This document shows, one piece after another, positions 25,342-37,500 of a DNA stretch of 64,000 nt. The stretch comes from Gordionus sp. m RMFG-2023 (taxonomy: Eukaryota; Nematomorpha; Gordioida; Chordodea; Parachordodidae). The stretch's first letter is position 1, and each line of letters starts with the position of its first letter. The DNA lies in NCBI RefSeq assembly GCF_954871325.1, contig NC_088777.1, forward strand, positions 54,412,703-54,476,702, written 5' to 3'. A program made the position numbers and the translations under genes. Below the pieces are notes generated by a model. It saw only the letters and a list, made by a program, of their open reading frames with translations, searched no databases and had not been told where the DNA came from.

Positions 25342-26284
25342 TGATAAATTAATCTTTTTGGATTGAAAACTAATAGAAAATAATATCGCCTTGTTTCTTG
25401 CGAGAATTAATAAAATATAACAATTTATTTGAATAAAATGTAATGATATCATAAACATTTACCCACCCTGTCAGTCTCAAAATTTTTTAACACGAATATT
25501 AAATAAGGGCCTCCCCCCATTGAGGCATATAATACTGCTCTATTGCATCTAGGTGTTCAAGTATACACACTCTGGATCTACTCATCATAAGTATTACTCC
25601 TTCACAAATTCCACCATAAAATAATGCAGTTATTAATGATAGAGAAATTACTCAATTATGAAACCATCTTTGCAATTAAAGCTTTCATATCATGATCTCA
25701 TATAATAAACTCATTTGATAATAGAAAATCAAAATTATAGTATTATACCATATAGAAAGTTTATTACTATATAATTGATTTTAACTGTCAACATAAATTT
25801 CATCACATTCTACTTATATGAATTTTTGTTTACAGAATAATACATACATTTAGTCATAAACACAATTGTGAATTTTATCAATAATGATATTCACTCTCAC
25901 CCTCAATTGGTAAAAATTTATAATTTATGAGCCTACCAGATCTCAGCACCGCACCTACCAAATTTACCATTGATTAAACTTATTAAAGTAACCAATTGGG
26001 ACTATTGCGATTTCATCGAAACTAGAAAATAAAGGGTCCTCACTTGGGGCTTCCCATCTTAACACCAGCTATTCCTCGAACCCTTAATGTCTTTTCTGCC
26101 GTTTACTTGATTTACAATACCATTATTTTTTCTTTTAAAATATATATTATAATTATGTTCAATTAATAAAAGATTTTTATTAGAGTACATTTAGATGTAA
26201 AAATAATTATTTAAATTTTTTAAATTTAATGAAATTAATTAATAATTAATTTTTTTAAAAAAATGTCTATATTCAACCATTTTA
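25342..26284. other. AT-rich DNA, no gene recognised
   Basis: Nothing supportable. 25490-25650 and 25940-26100 are slightly GC-richer (CCTCCCCCCATTGAGGC, CACTTGGGGCTTCCC) but give no lasting open frame. Confidence 0.3.
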
Positions 26285-26520
26285 AAATAATTCTAGAATT
26301 TTCGAATTTTTAAATTTTACAAACCAACTTAAATAAACGTTATCCCAATAAATTATATCCATTTTTAAAAATGGTAGAATGTATAATTCGAAAAAATAAA
26401 CGAAAATTAACGACATATAAAAATTTAATACCTATATTTCGATTGTTCTAAAACCTTCTTTTTCATTAAAAAATTATATATTTTGAACTTCTCATTTATG
26501 CAATGCTACAGTCAATATTA
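26285..26520. repeat. interspersed repeat, inverted relative to 63535-63745
   Basis: Shares with the complement of 63535-63745 the blocks AACTTAAATAAACGTTATCC, ATTATATCCATTTTT, ATTAACGACATATAAAAATT and TTCATTAAAAAATTATATA. A further partial copy in this orientation is at 54335-54455. No coding content. Confidence 0.7.
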
Positions 26521-26759
26521 AACCTAACCCTTCAAAAAATAGATTAAAAAATACCTGAAAGTTTGAGTTATACGATTCCAATTTACATTCTCTTACAACT
26601 TAGAATTAAATTTTAAATATTTTTAACTTATAAAATAAACTTTAATTTTGTTTAACTGTTATTTTAAATATTGAGCTACTAAAAAGTTCTCACAAATAGT
26701 AAGAAAATAATTTTAAGTAATAATGTTTATTTATATATTTTTATTCATTTAGCACATTT

Positions 26760-26769
26760 NNNNNNNNNN
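26760..26769. other. assembly gap (10 N)
   Basis: Ten consecutive undetermined bases. The gap is followed by a TTTC-rich microsatellite (26770-26805), so the gap size is probably nominal and continuity across it is not assured. Confidence 0.98.
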
Positions 26770-26894
26770 TTTCTTTCTTTTTCTTTATTTCTTTCTCTCC
26801 TTCCTTTATATAAATGATGTTATTTAATATTTTTTTTTATATTGTCATTAAATTATCTAAAATGTTTGTAATTCATTCTCCGAAAAATTTTTAG

Positions 26895-27795
26895 AGAATG
26901 TAGGTATTCTTGTATTTGGATTTTACATTTTTTTTTCATTCCAGCATATTCTTAATCTTATCTCTAGACAGTTTCCGGCTGAAAATAAAAACAAAATCAA
27001 AAGGCTATAACATTTTACAATATAATAAATTTAAACTGATACAGAATTTTACCCGCAACGACATTCTGGAAAGAATAAGTGAATATGCTGGAATATGTTG
27101 GAATCGATAATAGAATCTCCAAGATTTGGCAGATTTTTTACACACCGCCATTTTGGAAAGTTTTTTAAAATTAATTATATTTATGAATAGTAAAAAAAAA
27201 TTAAAAATTACTTAATAAAGTAATGTCAAAATTCTTAGGAGAGTTGTAGATATTCTTAAATCTGGAATTTACATTTTTTTTTCATTCCAGCTATTCCAGC
27301 AGCATAATCCAAAAATCTTTTTTTAAAAAACCATTTCAGGCTGAAAAATAAAAACAAAATCGATAAAAGCTAACATTTTACCAATGACATAATAATAATA
27401 CCTAGACTGACGATGCATCCATCAAAAGTGTGCAACAATAATAACAGCTGGAGACGCCATTTTGGTTACCCGTATTCAGGCCAATTTAATTCCTATGTCT
27501 GACGCGCAAACTTTATCAAAGAATTATTCTGATCCTCGAGATAATAAGAAAGCAAGTTATCGATTTGTTTTTTAACACGAACCAAAATGGCAGATCCAGC
27601 TGATTTGCCATTCAACGACGCTTCCGTCAGTCTAGGTATTATTTTACGTCATTGCGTTTTACGAATATAATTTTTTTTTACCCGTAACGACATTCTGGAA
27701 CGAACGAGTGAATAAGGCGGAATACGCGAGAATCGATAGTAGAATCCAAGATTCGGCAGATTTTTTGCACTCCGCCATTTTGGGAAGTTTTTTTT
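26895..27795. repeat. tandem pair of about 270-bp repeats, second copy split by a MITE
   Basis: Copy A (about 26895-27165) and copy B (about 27235-27795) share TTACATTTTTTTTTCATTCC, GGCTGAAAA.TAAAAACAAAATC, ACCCG.AACGACATTCTGGAA, AATCGATA.TAGAATC, GGCAGATTTTTT and CGCCATTTTGG in the same order. Copy B is interrupted at 27401-27636. Each copy has inverted CATTCCAGC/GCTGGAAT words near its ends. The open frame 26910-27110 lies in copy A and is not supported as a gene. Confidence 0.8.
27401..27636. mobile_element. MITE with CCTAGACTGACG termini and TA duplication
   Basis: Inverted ends CCTAGACTGACG (27401) and CGTCAGTCTAGG (ending 27636) are flanked by TA on both sides. Subterminal AACAGCTGGA/TCCAGCTGAT and CATTTTGG/CCAAAATG words are also inverted. 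The TA target duplication points to a Tc1/mariner-like origin, but the family is not recognised. It sits inside copy B of the flanking repeat, and copy A shows the uninterrupted site. Confidence 0.75.
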
Positions 27796-30253
27796 ATGTT
27801 TTTTTATATTTAAAAAAAACCAATTGTTTAAATTGTTTAAATAAAACTGTTTTTTATTTTTTGTGATTTTACCTAATTAATTTATGATTTAAAAATTTAA
27901 TTTAATTTTAAAAATGTCAAAAGATTTTAATTAAATTCTTCTTTTTTTTTTAGAAATTCCATTTTAGAATATTAGAAATTCTATTTTAGAATTTTCCAAA
28001 AATTTCTTAAAAATTTTTTTAAAAATTTTAGAAATGAAAAAAAGTTTAATTGTCTTTAATTTTAATTTTTCATTCTTTTTTGTAATTTCTTTTATAGTTT
28101 AATATTGAATTATTTTACTGACCTCAAAACAATTGAGCACACCTGTCTAATTTGGACAGATCTCTTTTTTTGAAATTATTTATCGGTATAATAAATGCGT
28201 TTCAAAAAAAAATGTCTGTTTTTTTTATCTACTTCAGGATGAAAAAAGTTTAATGTGCTCTCCTCTCTGGTTAATAGGAATTATGGATACAAATGTCCTC
28301 GACAAAAGTAAGGACCAAGAGAAGACACTGGACAAAAATTTCCTAATTTTAGAAATGTAAAAAATTAAAAAAATTAAGTGCTTGAATCTTTTTTAAAGTC
28401 CGGGGTCTTTTCTAACCACATAACACATCTGTCCGTGATTTTGTTAGAGGCATAAGTAAGTTCTATTCCTTTCAGCTAACCTTTGTTTATTTTTTGTTTT
28501 GCAAGTAAATCCAACCAAAATATTTGCCCTCTATACAGAAGTAAACAGATCCTTTCGCAGTTGTTTTACAGGTGGATGGATCTTAAGAATTTTTTACTAT
28601 TCGCTAGGAGAGGGGTTGACGGTTTCTGATTCAATATCCGCGTATTTTGTTTCTAAATGATAATTTCTACCATGTTAGCTGGGTTTACATGTAAATAAGA
28701 ATTACTTGGGAAAGATGGCTGAAAGGCAATAAAATTAGAATCATCTGATTATTTTATTTCCGCGATGGAGGAGTGGGGAGAGGTGGGAGTTTTCCAGCTT
28801 TGGGATATATTGATGGGCTATGTTTGTTCATGTTATTTTAAAAATGCAAATATTTTTATTAGTGGTTAAAAAAAGGGGATCTTAATTATTCATATGATGT
28901 TCTCCATTTTTTATGAAAAAGGAATTGAATTCAATTACCATAATTGTAAAAATAAAAGAGATATGAAGTTTGTATTTTTTATTAATTATCAACAATATTA
29001 TAAAGTTCTTATTTCATAAAGTTTCAGTGCGCATGCGCAATTATAGAATTAGATATATCTCCTCCCCTCCTCTTTTTCCTATAGCAAATGATAAATATGG
29101 AGAGAGTTAACGATGATAATGGCTGACAAAATTTGGAAAACATATGTTTCGATGCGTTGATTAAAAAAAAATGTGTGACACGATTAAACCAATAACTGGA
29201 TCAGCTGTAATAATGCCGAGTTAAATAACTCAACGCTTTAAGATAACTCGTTTACTATAAACGTAGTCGTAGCGTTACTTTCCGCGGGAATAGATATTGC
29301 GCGTTAAATCCTTTTCATTATAAATGGGTCCCTAATAGGTTGGATATCTAGGAATTTTCTATGAAGATCAAAATTTCGAAATGATAAAATGAGTGTGGAA
29401 ATTTATTTGAATCAATGATAAGTAAAATAGAAGAAAAATATGGAATAAAAATTAGATTTCCGTGCCTATGATCGTATGGACACTTCATCGTAAAGTTTCG
29501 TCCAATTCTGTGATTGGTTCATTAAAGTGCGGGAAAAGTAATAGTTTAAAAATATTTTTATTTATAATCAAAATTCTTCTTGAGAAAAGAATTAATCCCA
29601 ATATAATTCAATGTTAACAATCTAGATATAATCAATTTGGTAATGTAATTTTAGAAAACAAAATTACTAATAAAAAATCTAAAAGAGGACATGATATTCT
29701 ATGTTTTAATGATTTGGAATATACATTGCATAGAGTAATTAATTCCAAATCATTTATAGAAAAAGCATTTTTATAAAAAAAAGATATCTATTATTTAAAA
29801 ATGTAGCATAGCCAAAGGGCTATAATAGGTGATCATGAAGATCTTCAATAAAATTTATGAGGAGAACACCAAACTAATAGCCCCCCCCCCTTCATATCAA
29901 AATTCTCGCTACTCCTATGGCAACAATATTTACAACGCTTTCCGCTGTCATCAAAGACTAGAAGAAGGAACAAATTAGGAAAAAGTTGAGTTTTATTTTT
30001 AAGTAATAATATGATAGCAGATTAGTTCTAAAAAAAGATTAAACTAAATATAGATTAGAAATATCATTACTATTTAAATTATTTGTGGTTGTTTTATAAT
30101 TTCGTCATATCCCACTTTTCAATCTTGCCATAATTCTGAAACAACTGAAGGAAAATAAATTTCTCAGAATATTTTATGTAATGGAGTTCAAGATATTTTC
30201 ATAGACCAAACTATGGACCATAATATAAAATCGAATTAGACCGTGATCTAGAC
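27796..30253. other. mostly unclassified DNA
   Basis: No gene was recognised. 28430-28830 and 29030-29330 are GC-richer (for example GTGCGCATGCGCAATTA near 29028, CGTAGTCGTAGCGTTAC near 29259). 29881-29922 has an 11-base C run followed by AAAATTCTCGCTACTCCTATGG. This is a possible decayed end of the hAT MITE family seen at 3457, but no partner end was found. Confidence 0.3.
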
Positions 30254-30647
30254 CAGAGACCTTCATGGGCCTTAATTTTTTGACCAAGCTCGGCCCAGGC
30301 CCGCAGTAAAAAATTTTTTTGGCCAAGCCCGGCCCATATTTAATGTTAAAAAAAATTCCCAAGCCCGGCCCAAGCCCATATACAAAAATTTAATTTTTTT
30401 TTATTTAATGAAATTAACAATATTTAAATATATTTAGGCAATCATTGTGTTTACAAAACTGAAATTTATTATTATTAGAAGAAAAAAAAGCAATATTTCT
30501 TTAAATTAGCAACTGTTTTAAATAATCTAAATTTAAATTTAATAATTTTAGGCCCAAGCCCATTGAAAATTTTTTTTAAACCCAGGCCCGGTCCAGACCT
30601 CTAGAAAATATGATATTAGGCCCATACCCGGCCCATAGAGGTCTCTA
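30254..30647. mobile_element. hAT-type MITE (394 bp) with GGCCC-rich ends
   Basis: Ends CAGAGACCTTCATGGGCC and inverted TAGAGACCTCTATGGGCC are flanked by related 8-bp repeats ATCTAGAC (30246-30253) and ATCTGAAC (30648-30655), matching at six of eight positions. About 120 bp at each side carry repeated AAGCCCGGCCCA-like words in both orientations; the core is AT-rich. The minus-strand open frame 30174-30362 falls on these repeats and is not a gene. Confidence 0.8.
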
Positions 30648-31404
30648 ATCTGAACCGATTTTTATGTTCGTTTTAAATATACCTAAATAAAACAAAATAT
30701 TATTATAAAATTGAACTTTTTCATAGTAGCGTTACGTTTTATTTCAATAGTGGAGTTACTTTTTTTAAAAAGATGTAAACGTAGCGACATTACTATTTTT
30801 ACAGAGAGATACAAAATGTAGCACCACTACTTTTTTAATGGATGGTATTACTTATATCAACTATATTTTAGAGATATTTCCCCACAATTGCTTTTGAAAA
30901 TAATCTTTTTGTTGATATTATATTTCAGACGATGCTCACTTGTTAATTTGAAGCCTTGAGATTAAAATTACACATGTATCGAACTAGAAAAAATATTAAT
31001 CATAATGACATATAATATTGGGAATATAACTTTAATATAATAAAGAAAAACTTTTTATTGGCCATTATTTCATCACAAATTATAAATTTACATTTCTTTT
31101 TATTATTTATACAGGCATGAATGACGTTGAATTTATATATTGGTCCACATTTAATTACAATATCAATATGTGTTAAAATAAAATTTTACTTTTTCCGTCA
31201 TGCATGGGTTACTCTTTTTGAATATTTATTTACTTATATTTTTATTTTACCATAAAAATTTTTGATCAAAAGAAAGTCCCCTCCTCAAAAATGGTAAGAA
31301 AATGAGAATAAAAAAAAAAGCTTTATTAATTTAGAATAAATAAGATAAGAATAAGATTTAATTTAAGATTAGAAAATGAAATTTTTTTTTTACTTTTCAT
31401 TTAT
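30648..31404. other. AT-rich DNA, no gene recognised
   Basis: 30720-30840 repeats the word GTAGCG(T/A)(T/C)A in both orientations over about 110 bp (TAGCGTTACGTTTT, AACGTAGCGACATTACT, TGTAGCACCACTAC), possibly the trace of a short inverted-repeat element. No further feature. Confidence 0.3.
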
Positions 31405-31535
31405 CCGAGCCCCAGGTGTAATTTATAGGTGGGTCTGGACCCCGGGTCTGAACCCCGGGTCTGTGCTCGGGGTTCGTGCTCAGAGCTGGTTTGGTCGTTT
31501 AGACCCAAACCCCGGGTCTGGGTTTCACACAACCA
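31405..31535. repeat. GC-rich subterminal-type repeat (CCCCGGGTCTG)
   Basis: GACCCCGGGTCTGAACCCCG, GGGTCTGTGCTCGGGGTTCG and AACCCCGGGTCTGGGTTTC repeat one 10-12-bp motif. This resembles the end region of inverted-repeat elements such as those at 9157 and 30254. No second end was found, so it is probably half of a truncated MITE joined directly to the RT-element fragment that follows. Confidence 0.5.
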
Positions 31536-31960
31536 ACCAATTGACAACACTAGGCACGACAACCTTAATAGGTTAATCGGCAAAGCCTTAATTTCGGCCG
31601 GTTTCCCCAATAGTTTGGAGCCATTAGGTCTCTTAAATGCGGACGGTAAGCGTCCCGACGGCATGTCTTTAACGTCTTGGCACGGCGGTAAAAGACTTGT
31701 CTGGGACGTCTCTTGTGTTACCTCCTTTCCGGCTAACGGAAATACCGTCCCCTTGGAACTACAAGAAACCAATAAGTTTAATAAATATAGATTCCTCCCT
31801 AACTCTTTTATATTTATTCCCCTAATTTTTAGCGTCCTTGGAAACCCCGGTCCCCAATCCCTAAAGTTCTTAAATCAATTGAGTAGAAGAATTTCGTTAA
31901 GGACAGGGGTCAAAAACGAGTCCCTATCTCTTAAACAAAAAGTCTAATTTGAAATCCTAA
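31536..31960 (+). mobile_element. RT-element tail with RPD...WD motif, well preserved
   Basis: The frame is open from the GC-rich repeat to TAA at 31945. Its element part starts near NTRHDNLNRLIGKALISAGF, then NSLEPLGLLNADGKRPDGMS, GGKRLVWDVSC (the RPD...WD pair), then KFNKYRFLPNSFIFIPLIF and a last block LKFLNQLSRRISLRTG. This is the best preserved of the RT-tail copies. About 125 codons match the family with no visible interruption. It is G+C-rich (about 45%) compared with the flanks, suggesting a younger insertion than the other copies. It is still only the C-terminal part and cannot be an active element by itself. Confidence 0.75.
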
Positions 31961-33109
31961 AGGGGAACTACAAATGTTTCTTCGAAACACTCCCATTTCC
32001 CTCCTAGTTTATCAAATATAGTTATTTGTTTTATATTAAAAACTGTTTTGTTAATTTTATTTATATTTTGCATCGCAACTATATTTAGATTTTAACCACA
32101 AAAAAAACACTTTTCGTTATAATTAAACAATTACGTTTTAAAAAGCTATAATTAAAAAAATATATTAAAAAAAATTATAAGGATATAATAATTTGTAATA
32201 TAATAATACATTCATTTATTATAAATATAAGTATTTCATAGGTATATAATAAATATTTTGCACATTTTTTTATCACCCTTAAAAAATCAAGTATTTAAAG
32301 TGTGTGAGTTATGCAATTTACTTACTGCATTTAAATATAAATGAATAAATATATTTTTTTCCAAAATAATAAATATACGATTAAGATCATTATTAATTAT
32401 TTATAATATATATTTTAAGCCAAATTACTCAGTATTTTATTATTATATAAATTGCCATATTTAATTTATAATTTAATCAAAGTGGGTACTCAAATCTTGA
32501 GTAAGGGACTGACTGGCCATGAAATGGTATTTTGCCAATGAGGCCTCGAGAACATGTCAATTTTTTTAGGCCGATCAGTAAAAAAAAACTGAAAAATGTA
32601 TAAAAATATATATTATTTCTTTAGACTTTTCTCTTATAATATTCATATTTCCTTTTTTGGCATTTAGAATATTATATTTATACTTTTGTGGAGGGTTATA
32701 TAGATATTGCTATTTTATAGTTTTGATTGCACTATTTTATATATTTAAATAGAATTTAATTAGCTTTGAAATAATAAATGCAATAATATCAATGTAATAA
32801 TTTGCATATTTACAACACCGTTGTTAGTTAAACAAATTATACAACAGTTATACACAATCATAGACATTATTTTCCAAATAAAACAATTTTTGCATCACTT
32901 TCTTCTTTCCTTTTAAAAATAACAAAAAAAAACTCATATTCATGCCAAACAATATACTATAATAATGCATTGCTTTCATTGTAAATGTGAGTTTTCATGT
33001 TCTAAAAAATAACTCTTTTACCTTCACAATATTTTGATTATTCGTTTTAAAATTAATGAAAGGACTACAAATATAAAGGTAAAATTAATAATGTAAAAAT
33101 ATAATTGCT
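31961..33109. other. AT-rich DNA, no gene recognised
   Basis: I see nothing supportable in this stretch beyond simple AT-rich sequence. Confidence 0.35.
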
Positions 33110-33215
33110 TAAGGCTGCAAATTTTTTAGGCGGGTAGGTATTGATTTTTGACGAAGGTTTGCATCCAGTAAATATCTTGTTATGTAGTAGCTGTTATCAG
33201 AATATTCACAAATTT
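33110..33215 (-). mobile_element. possible small RT-element fragment
   Basis: GCAAATTTTTTAGGCGGGTAGGTAT and GGTTTGCATCCAGTAAATAT resemble 55155-55225 (AAATTTTTTTAGGGGGGTAG, GGTTTGCCTCCATCAAATTT), which belongs to the N-terminal RT-element piece at 55 kb. The match is short. Confidence 0.4.
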
Positions 33216-33219
33216 AACT

Positions 33220-34560
33220 TTGATTGCTTTAGCCCCAAACAGCTTCTTTGGAAATGGGTTGATTTAATATAGCAAATGAATCCAAGTTATTTTTGCTGTC
33301 TGAGCATTTAGGATCTGATATAAGATATAAATGACCAAAACTTAATCTTCATAATTGGTATATAGACGATGTATTTTAAGCTGCCCACAGGAAGAAGTGA
33401 TGAAGGTCAAGACTATAAGATCCACAGTGTAGTTACGGACATCCTGTGAAAATTTATCTTAATCATAATCTTACATTAAATCATACATAGCTGAACTCTT
33501 TGGCACACCTCGGATTTTCAATCATTAAGTTTCTTGTTCATATTTAAAGGGAGATCTCTCATGAGCCATCTATCTATTTAAGAACTAACTTTTAATTCCG
33601 AGAATTTTATATATACTCCGATATTCGCTAATCTTAAAATATGATGTCATTCTAGTTGCCCATGAGCTTTAGATTAAATACCCCACAGAAAAGATAGACT
33701 ATTAAATTTGAGAATATCTTTTTATACAGTTTACCTTATCACAATCCGGTGGCATTCGCATAAGGTAGCTCTAGCTACTTTCTGTTACATATTCTCATAT
33801 GACCCCTTGCTTGAGCTCTCTCTCATTAGTCGATCCTAACTCATCAGCATGGAATGACTATGATAAGCCTCTAGATTGCAACTCCGTTGCATATCTTAAA
33901 TCAAAGAGCCAACCCGAGGACATTCTATACTCTTCTCCATTTTCGCTAGTAGCGGCCACGAATTTTTTGAGGATTTCCCTTCGTGAAATCTTGACCACTC
34001 CTAAATATGTTAGACTAAATTGCAATATGGTAATACCCTATCTCTTCTCTGTTAAATATCCGTCAACTCTAAAGACTATGGACTCTCGAAATGCAATGAT
34101 AATATAGCTAAGGCCTTAAATTTTTTAACATCTCGTCAACCCTTGAGCCCACTAGTTTTTACAATACAGATGGTAAATGGCCCTAATGGTTATACCATGA
34201 TCCTGTGGAAAAAGTGAAATTCCTAATCTAGGATTTCTGATGTGTTCATCCTCTTGCACCACCCGACATAAATAAAGATACTCTAATAGACATCAAGTCG
34301 AATAAACTCTCTAAATATTCCATTGCTACTAGCTATGCACCATTAACCACGACCTTAACATAGTTCGACTCTCACGACCTAACATAGAGTTGGGAAAATG
34401 GATCTTTACTATGACCGAGGATCGCAACAAGGGATACTACCGATCTCTGTTCGAGTTTAGATCTAAGCATATGAATCTGCAATCATCTCATTTTCATGCT
34501 ATCAATAACCGATCAATTATAACGCTGGCTTTAAAAAGAAACTTAGATCTCAGACGATAA
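33220..34560. other. composition island of unknown origin
   Basis: About 1.3 kb with clearly higher G+C than both flanks. The + strand holds a 102-codon open frame (33799-34107; SSAWNDYDKPLDCNSVAYL, FSLVAATNFLRISLREIL) and, after interruptions, another protein-like piece (IELGKWIFTMTEDRNKGYYR and SLFEFRSKHMNLQSS, 34390-34500). I recognise no family. The composition and broken frames suggest decayed coding DNA: a transposon, an organellar copy or a host pseudogene. Confidence 0.4.
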
Positions 34561-37500
34561 GAGACAGATAAATAACAAAAACAGGAAAGTGGATAAAGAT
34601 GGGCAGAAGTTGAGAGAAAAAGTTGTCGCCAAAGAAAAGTAAATAATTTTTTTTGGATGAGGAATTTACAAATTTTTGTCTAGTTAATTAATATTATTAT
34701 TTGCTTACTTATATTAATATACCTTTTTATCATTATAATGTTAATTTTAATGCATTCAATATTTTTTACTTAAAATTATATAATAATAAATATTATAATT
34801 CATTGATTATTATAACGATGAAAAAATTAAAAACATATGATGCGACATATATTTCAAATATTGACGCTATGAAAAATAAAGTTAAATAGCGCAACATTTT
34901 GACATAACGCGTTTATTAAAAATGATGCCCAATGAAGATTCAAAAATGTATAATCTATATTGTAAAAATAATTATAATTTTTTAATTAATTTTAATAAAT
35001 AAAAGTAAAAATTATATTAATTTATATAAATAGTCCTTAAGAACTGATTGGTTAATTATAAAGGAATAAAAATATTTTTAAAAAATCTAGGTCTATCTAA
35101 ATGGTCAAAATCAGGATATATTTTGAGATTTTTGCTATGCTATAAAAAAAAATAATTAATGCAAAAGAAAATAAATTTTAAGAATATTTAATTAATAGTA
35201 AAAGTGCAACAAATTGATCATTTTTTATTTCGACAAAAATGAAAAATTCCGACAAAACCCTCTAGACCAAAAATTATTTTTTAAAATAATTTTATTTTGT
35301 TAAGCATACATACTAAGGGATATTGGAAATATAAGCAGTTATTAATTGTTAAATGTTATAATCTATGATTATTCACTCGATTAAGATATCTAATTTAAAA
35401 TAACTATTGAAAATTCTATCATAACCAAGATTTTATTAAAAAAACGAATTTTTTTTCTAGCTTTATCTTAACTTAAAGAGCTCCCATAAAATATTTAAGG
35501 AAATAATAATCATCGATATTCATTATTTATATATGCATGCTGTATATCCCTAGTTATCAATAAAGCTTGTCAGTGCTTTTAAGTATTATTATGTAAGAAA
35601 ACACATATAATTAAATATACAAGTGATTTCATATATTTAATATAAAAGTAATATTTTAAGAAACAAAAGATAAATAGAAATACATACATTTAGGAGTAAA
35701 CTGTACTATTCCACGGTAAATCAAACTTGCTAGAACTAAATTTAATAAAATACTCTTCATTTTTAGATATATTTAATTTAAAATTTTAAAATATATAAAT
35801 AGATTTAATAAAAATTATAAAATATTAAAAAATTAAAGTTTGGAAACGTTCTATAAAATATAATTTATAGAATGCACAAATATATTAGCATATTTCGGAA
35901 AGAAGAGTAAACATATTTTTAAATGTGTTGCACGTTTGTAATAAATCTTATTAATCCGAATTTCTTAATTTATGGGATTGACCTTAATGAAATAAATGAC
36001 CTTTTACCTGAATTTCAGAATATACCTATATTGCGGCTTTCCTAATACTTTTTTAAAATATATGCTACTGCAAGATTAAATACAAAATTTATTAATAATG
36101 CAAGAGTTATTCATTTAAGATAATTTTTATAAATAAATACCGATTTCCCTGGTGGCATATATTATGTTTGTTATAAAATTTTTATATGTATGAATAATTG
36201 TTTAAATACGAAGATGCATAAAATGTAACATGATTTTCTTTATGGTTGGAACCATTTAAGAAAATATAGATGTTCCAAATAATATTGTTCTATTACGATA
36301 ATTTCCGATTAAAAAAGATATGCTTATTTCCATCAAGATGGTGGAACAGGCATATAAAATTTTTTAATCTCTTCATCGTCTTTTTCTTTGTAATAAGTGG
36401 TTAGATTCATAGCCTACTCTCAATCCCATTATATCGCATATCTCGTATATTTTCTTCATTTCTAGGTAAGGCTTTCTCCTAATTAAATTTCAAAAATATA
36501 ATAATTTGAGTGTAAATTAACAATTATTTTTTGGTATAATATAAAAATATCATCATATATACTTAATATATATAAATTTGTAAAATATTATTCTAACGGC
36601 ATTGAGATTTTATTATCATGATGCTATCTACAACAGTAAAGATAAAAATACCTGATTTTATAATCGCGATGGAATTCCAATTATCTTGAATTTTTTTAAT
36701 ATTTAACATCGAAGTGTTTATTGTTATATCGATAGTTAATCTTTTTGGATCATTATTTCTGTTCGATTTTGTTGTATAGTGTGAAGTTGACTATAATAAA
36801 TAATTAGAAAATAACAATGATGAATATATACAACCCTTTTTATATTATAAATATACTATTAAAAAAAAATGCCTCGTCCTTGATAATATATATCTCCTAC
36901 TGTAAGAGTATTAATTATGTCCTAACTTTGGCCTAAACAAAAATTCAAACCAATATTCAAATATATTTATACAATAAGAATATTTTCGATAATTATAGTA
37001 TTTGGGTTGTATCTATTTTTTACGGTTAATTCAAAGATTTTTGTATAATTTTTATGATATAGTGAAAGTGGGGATATTTTTAACCAGATGTTAAAAAAAT
37101 AAAATGATATTACAATGTTGTGATGATTTAATGAAAAATACTGACGATTAAATTAAAACCCATCCATAAAATTTCGTCAATATGTTTCATTAAATCATCT
37201 CAACACTGTAATATTTATTAATCTAGGTTAAAAAAAATTTTATTAACTTTTTAAAAAATGCGCACTTGAAGTTTGTTATTAAAAAAACTTTGATTTATAT
37301 ATAAATGAATAATTTTACAGAAAGATATTTTTTTACATATCATTTACTTGATATTTTTATATATTTAATTTAATTAATTTTTTAAAATTTAATATAGTTT
37401 ATATAATAACGCTCTTTATTATAAAATACTTCTGTAAATTATTCTTTGCCCATCTCAGGAGAATGATATTCATTCATTTAACATTTCAACAAATAATAAT

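Noticed and set aside
31401-31772. 123-codon minus-strand open frame
   Set aside because: Shadow of the RT-element tail and the GC-rich repeat on the + strand.
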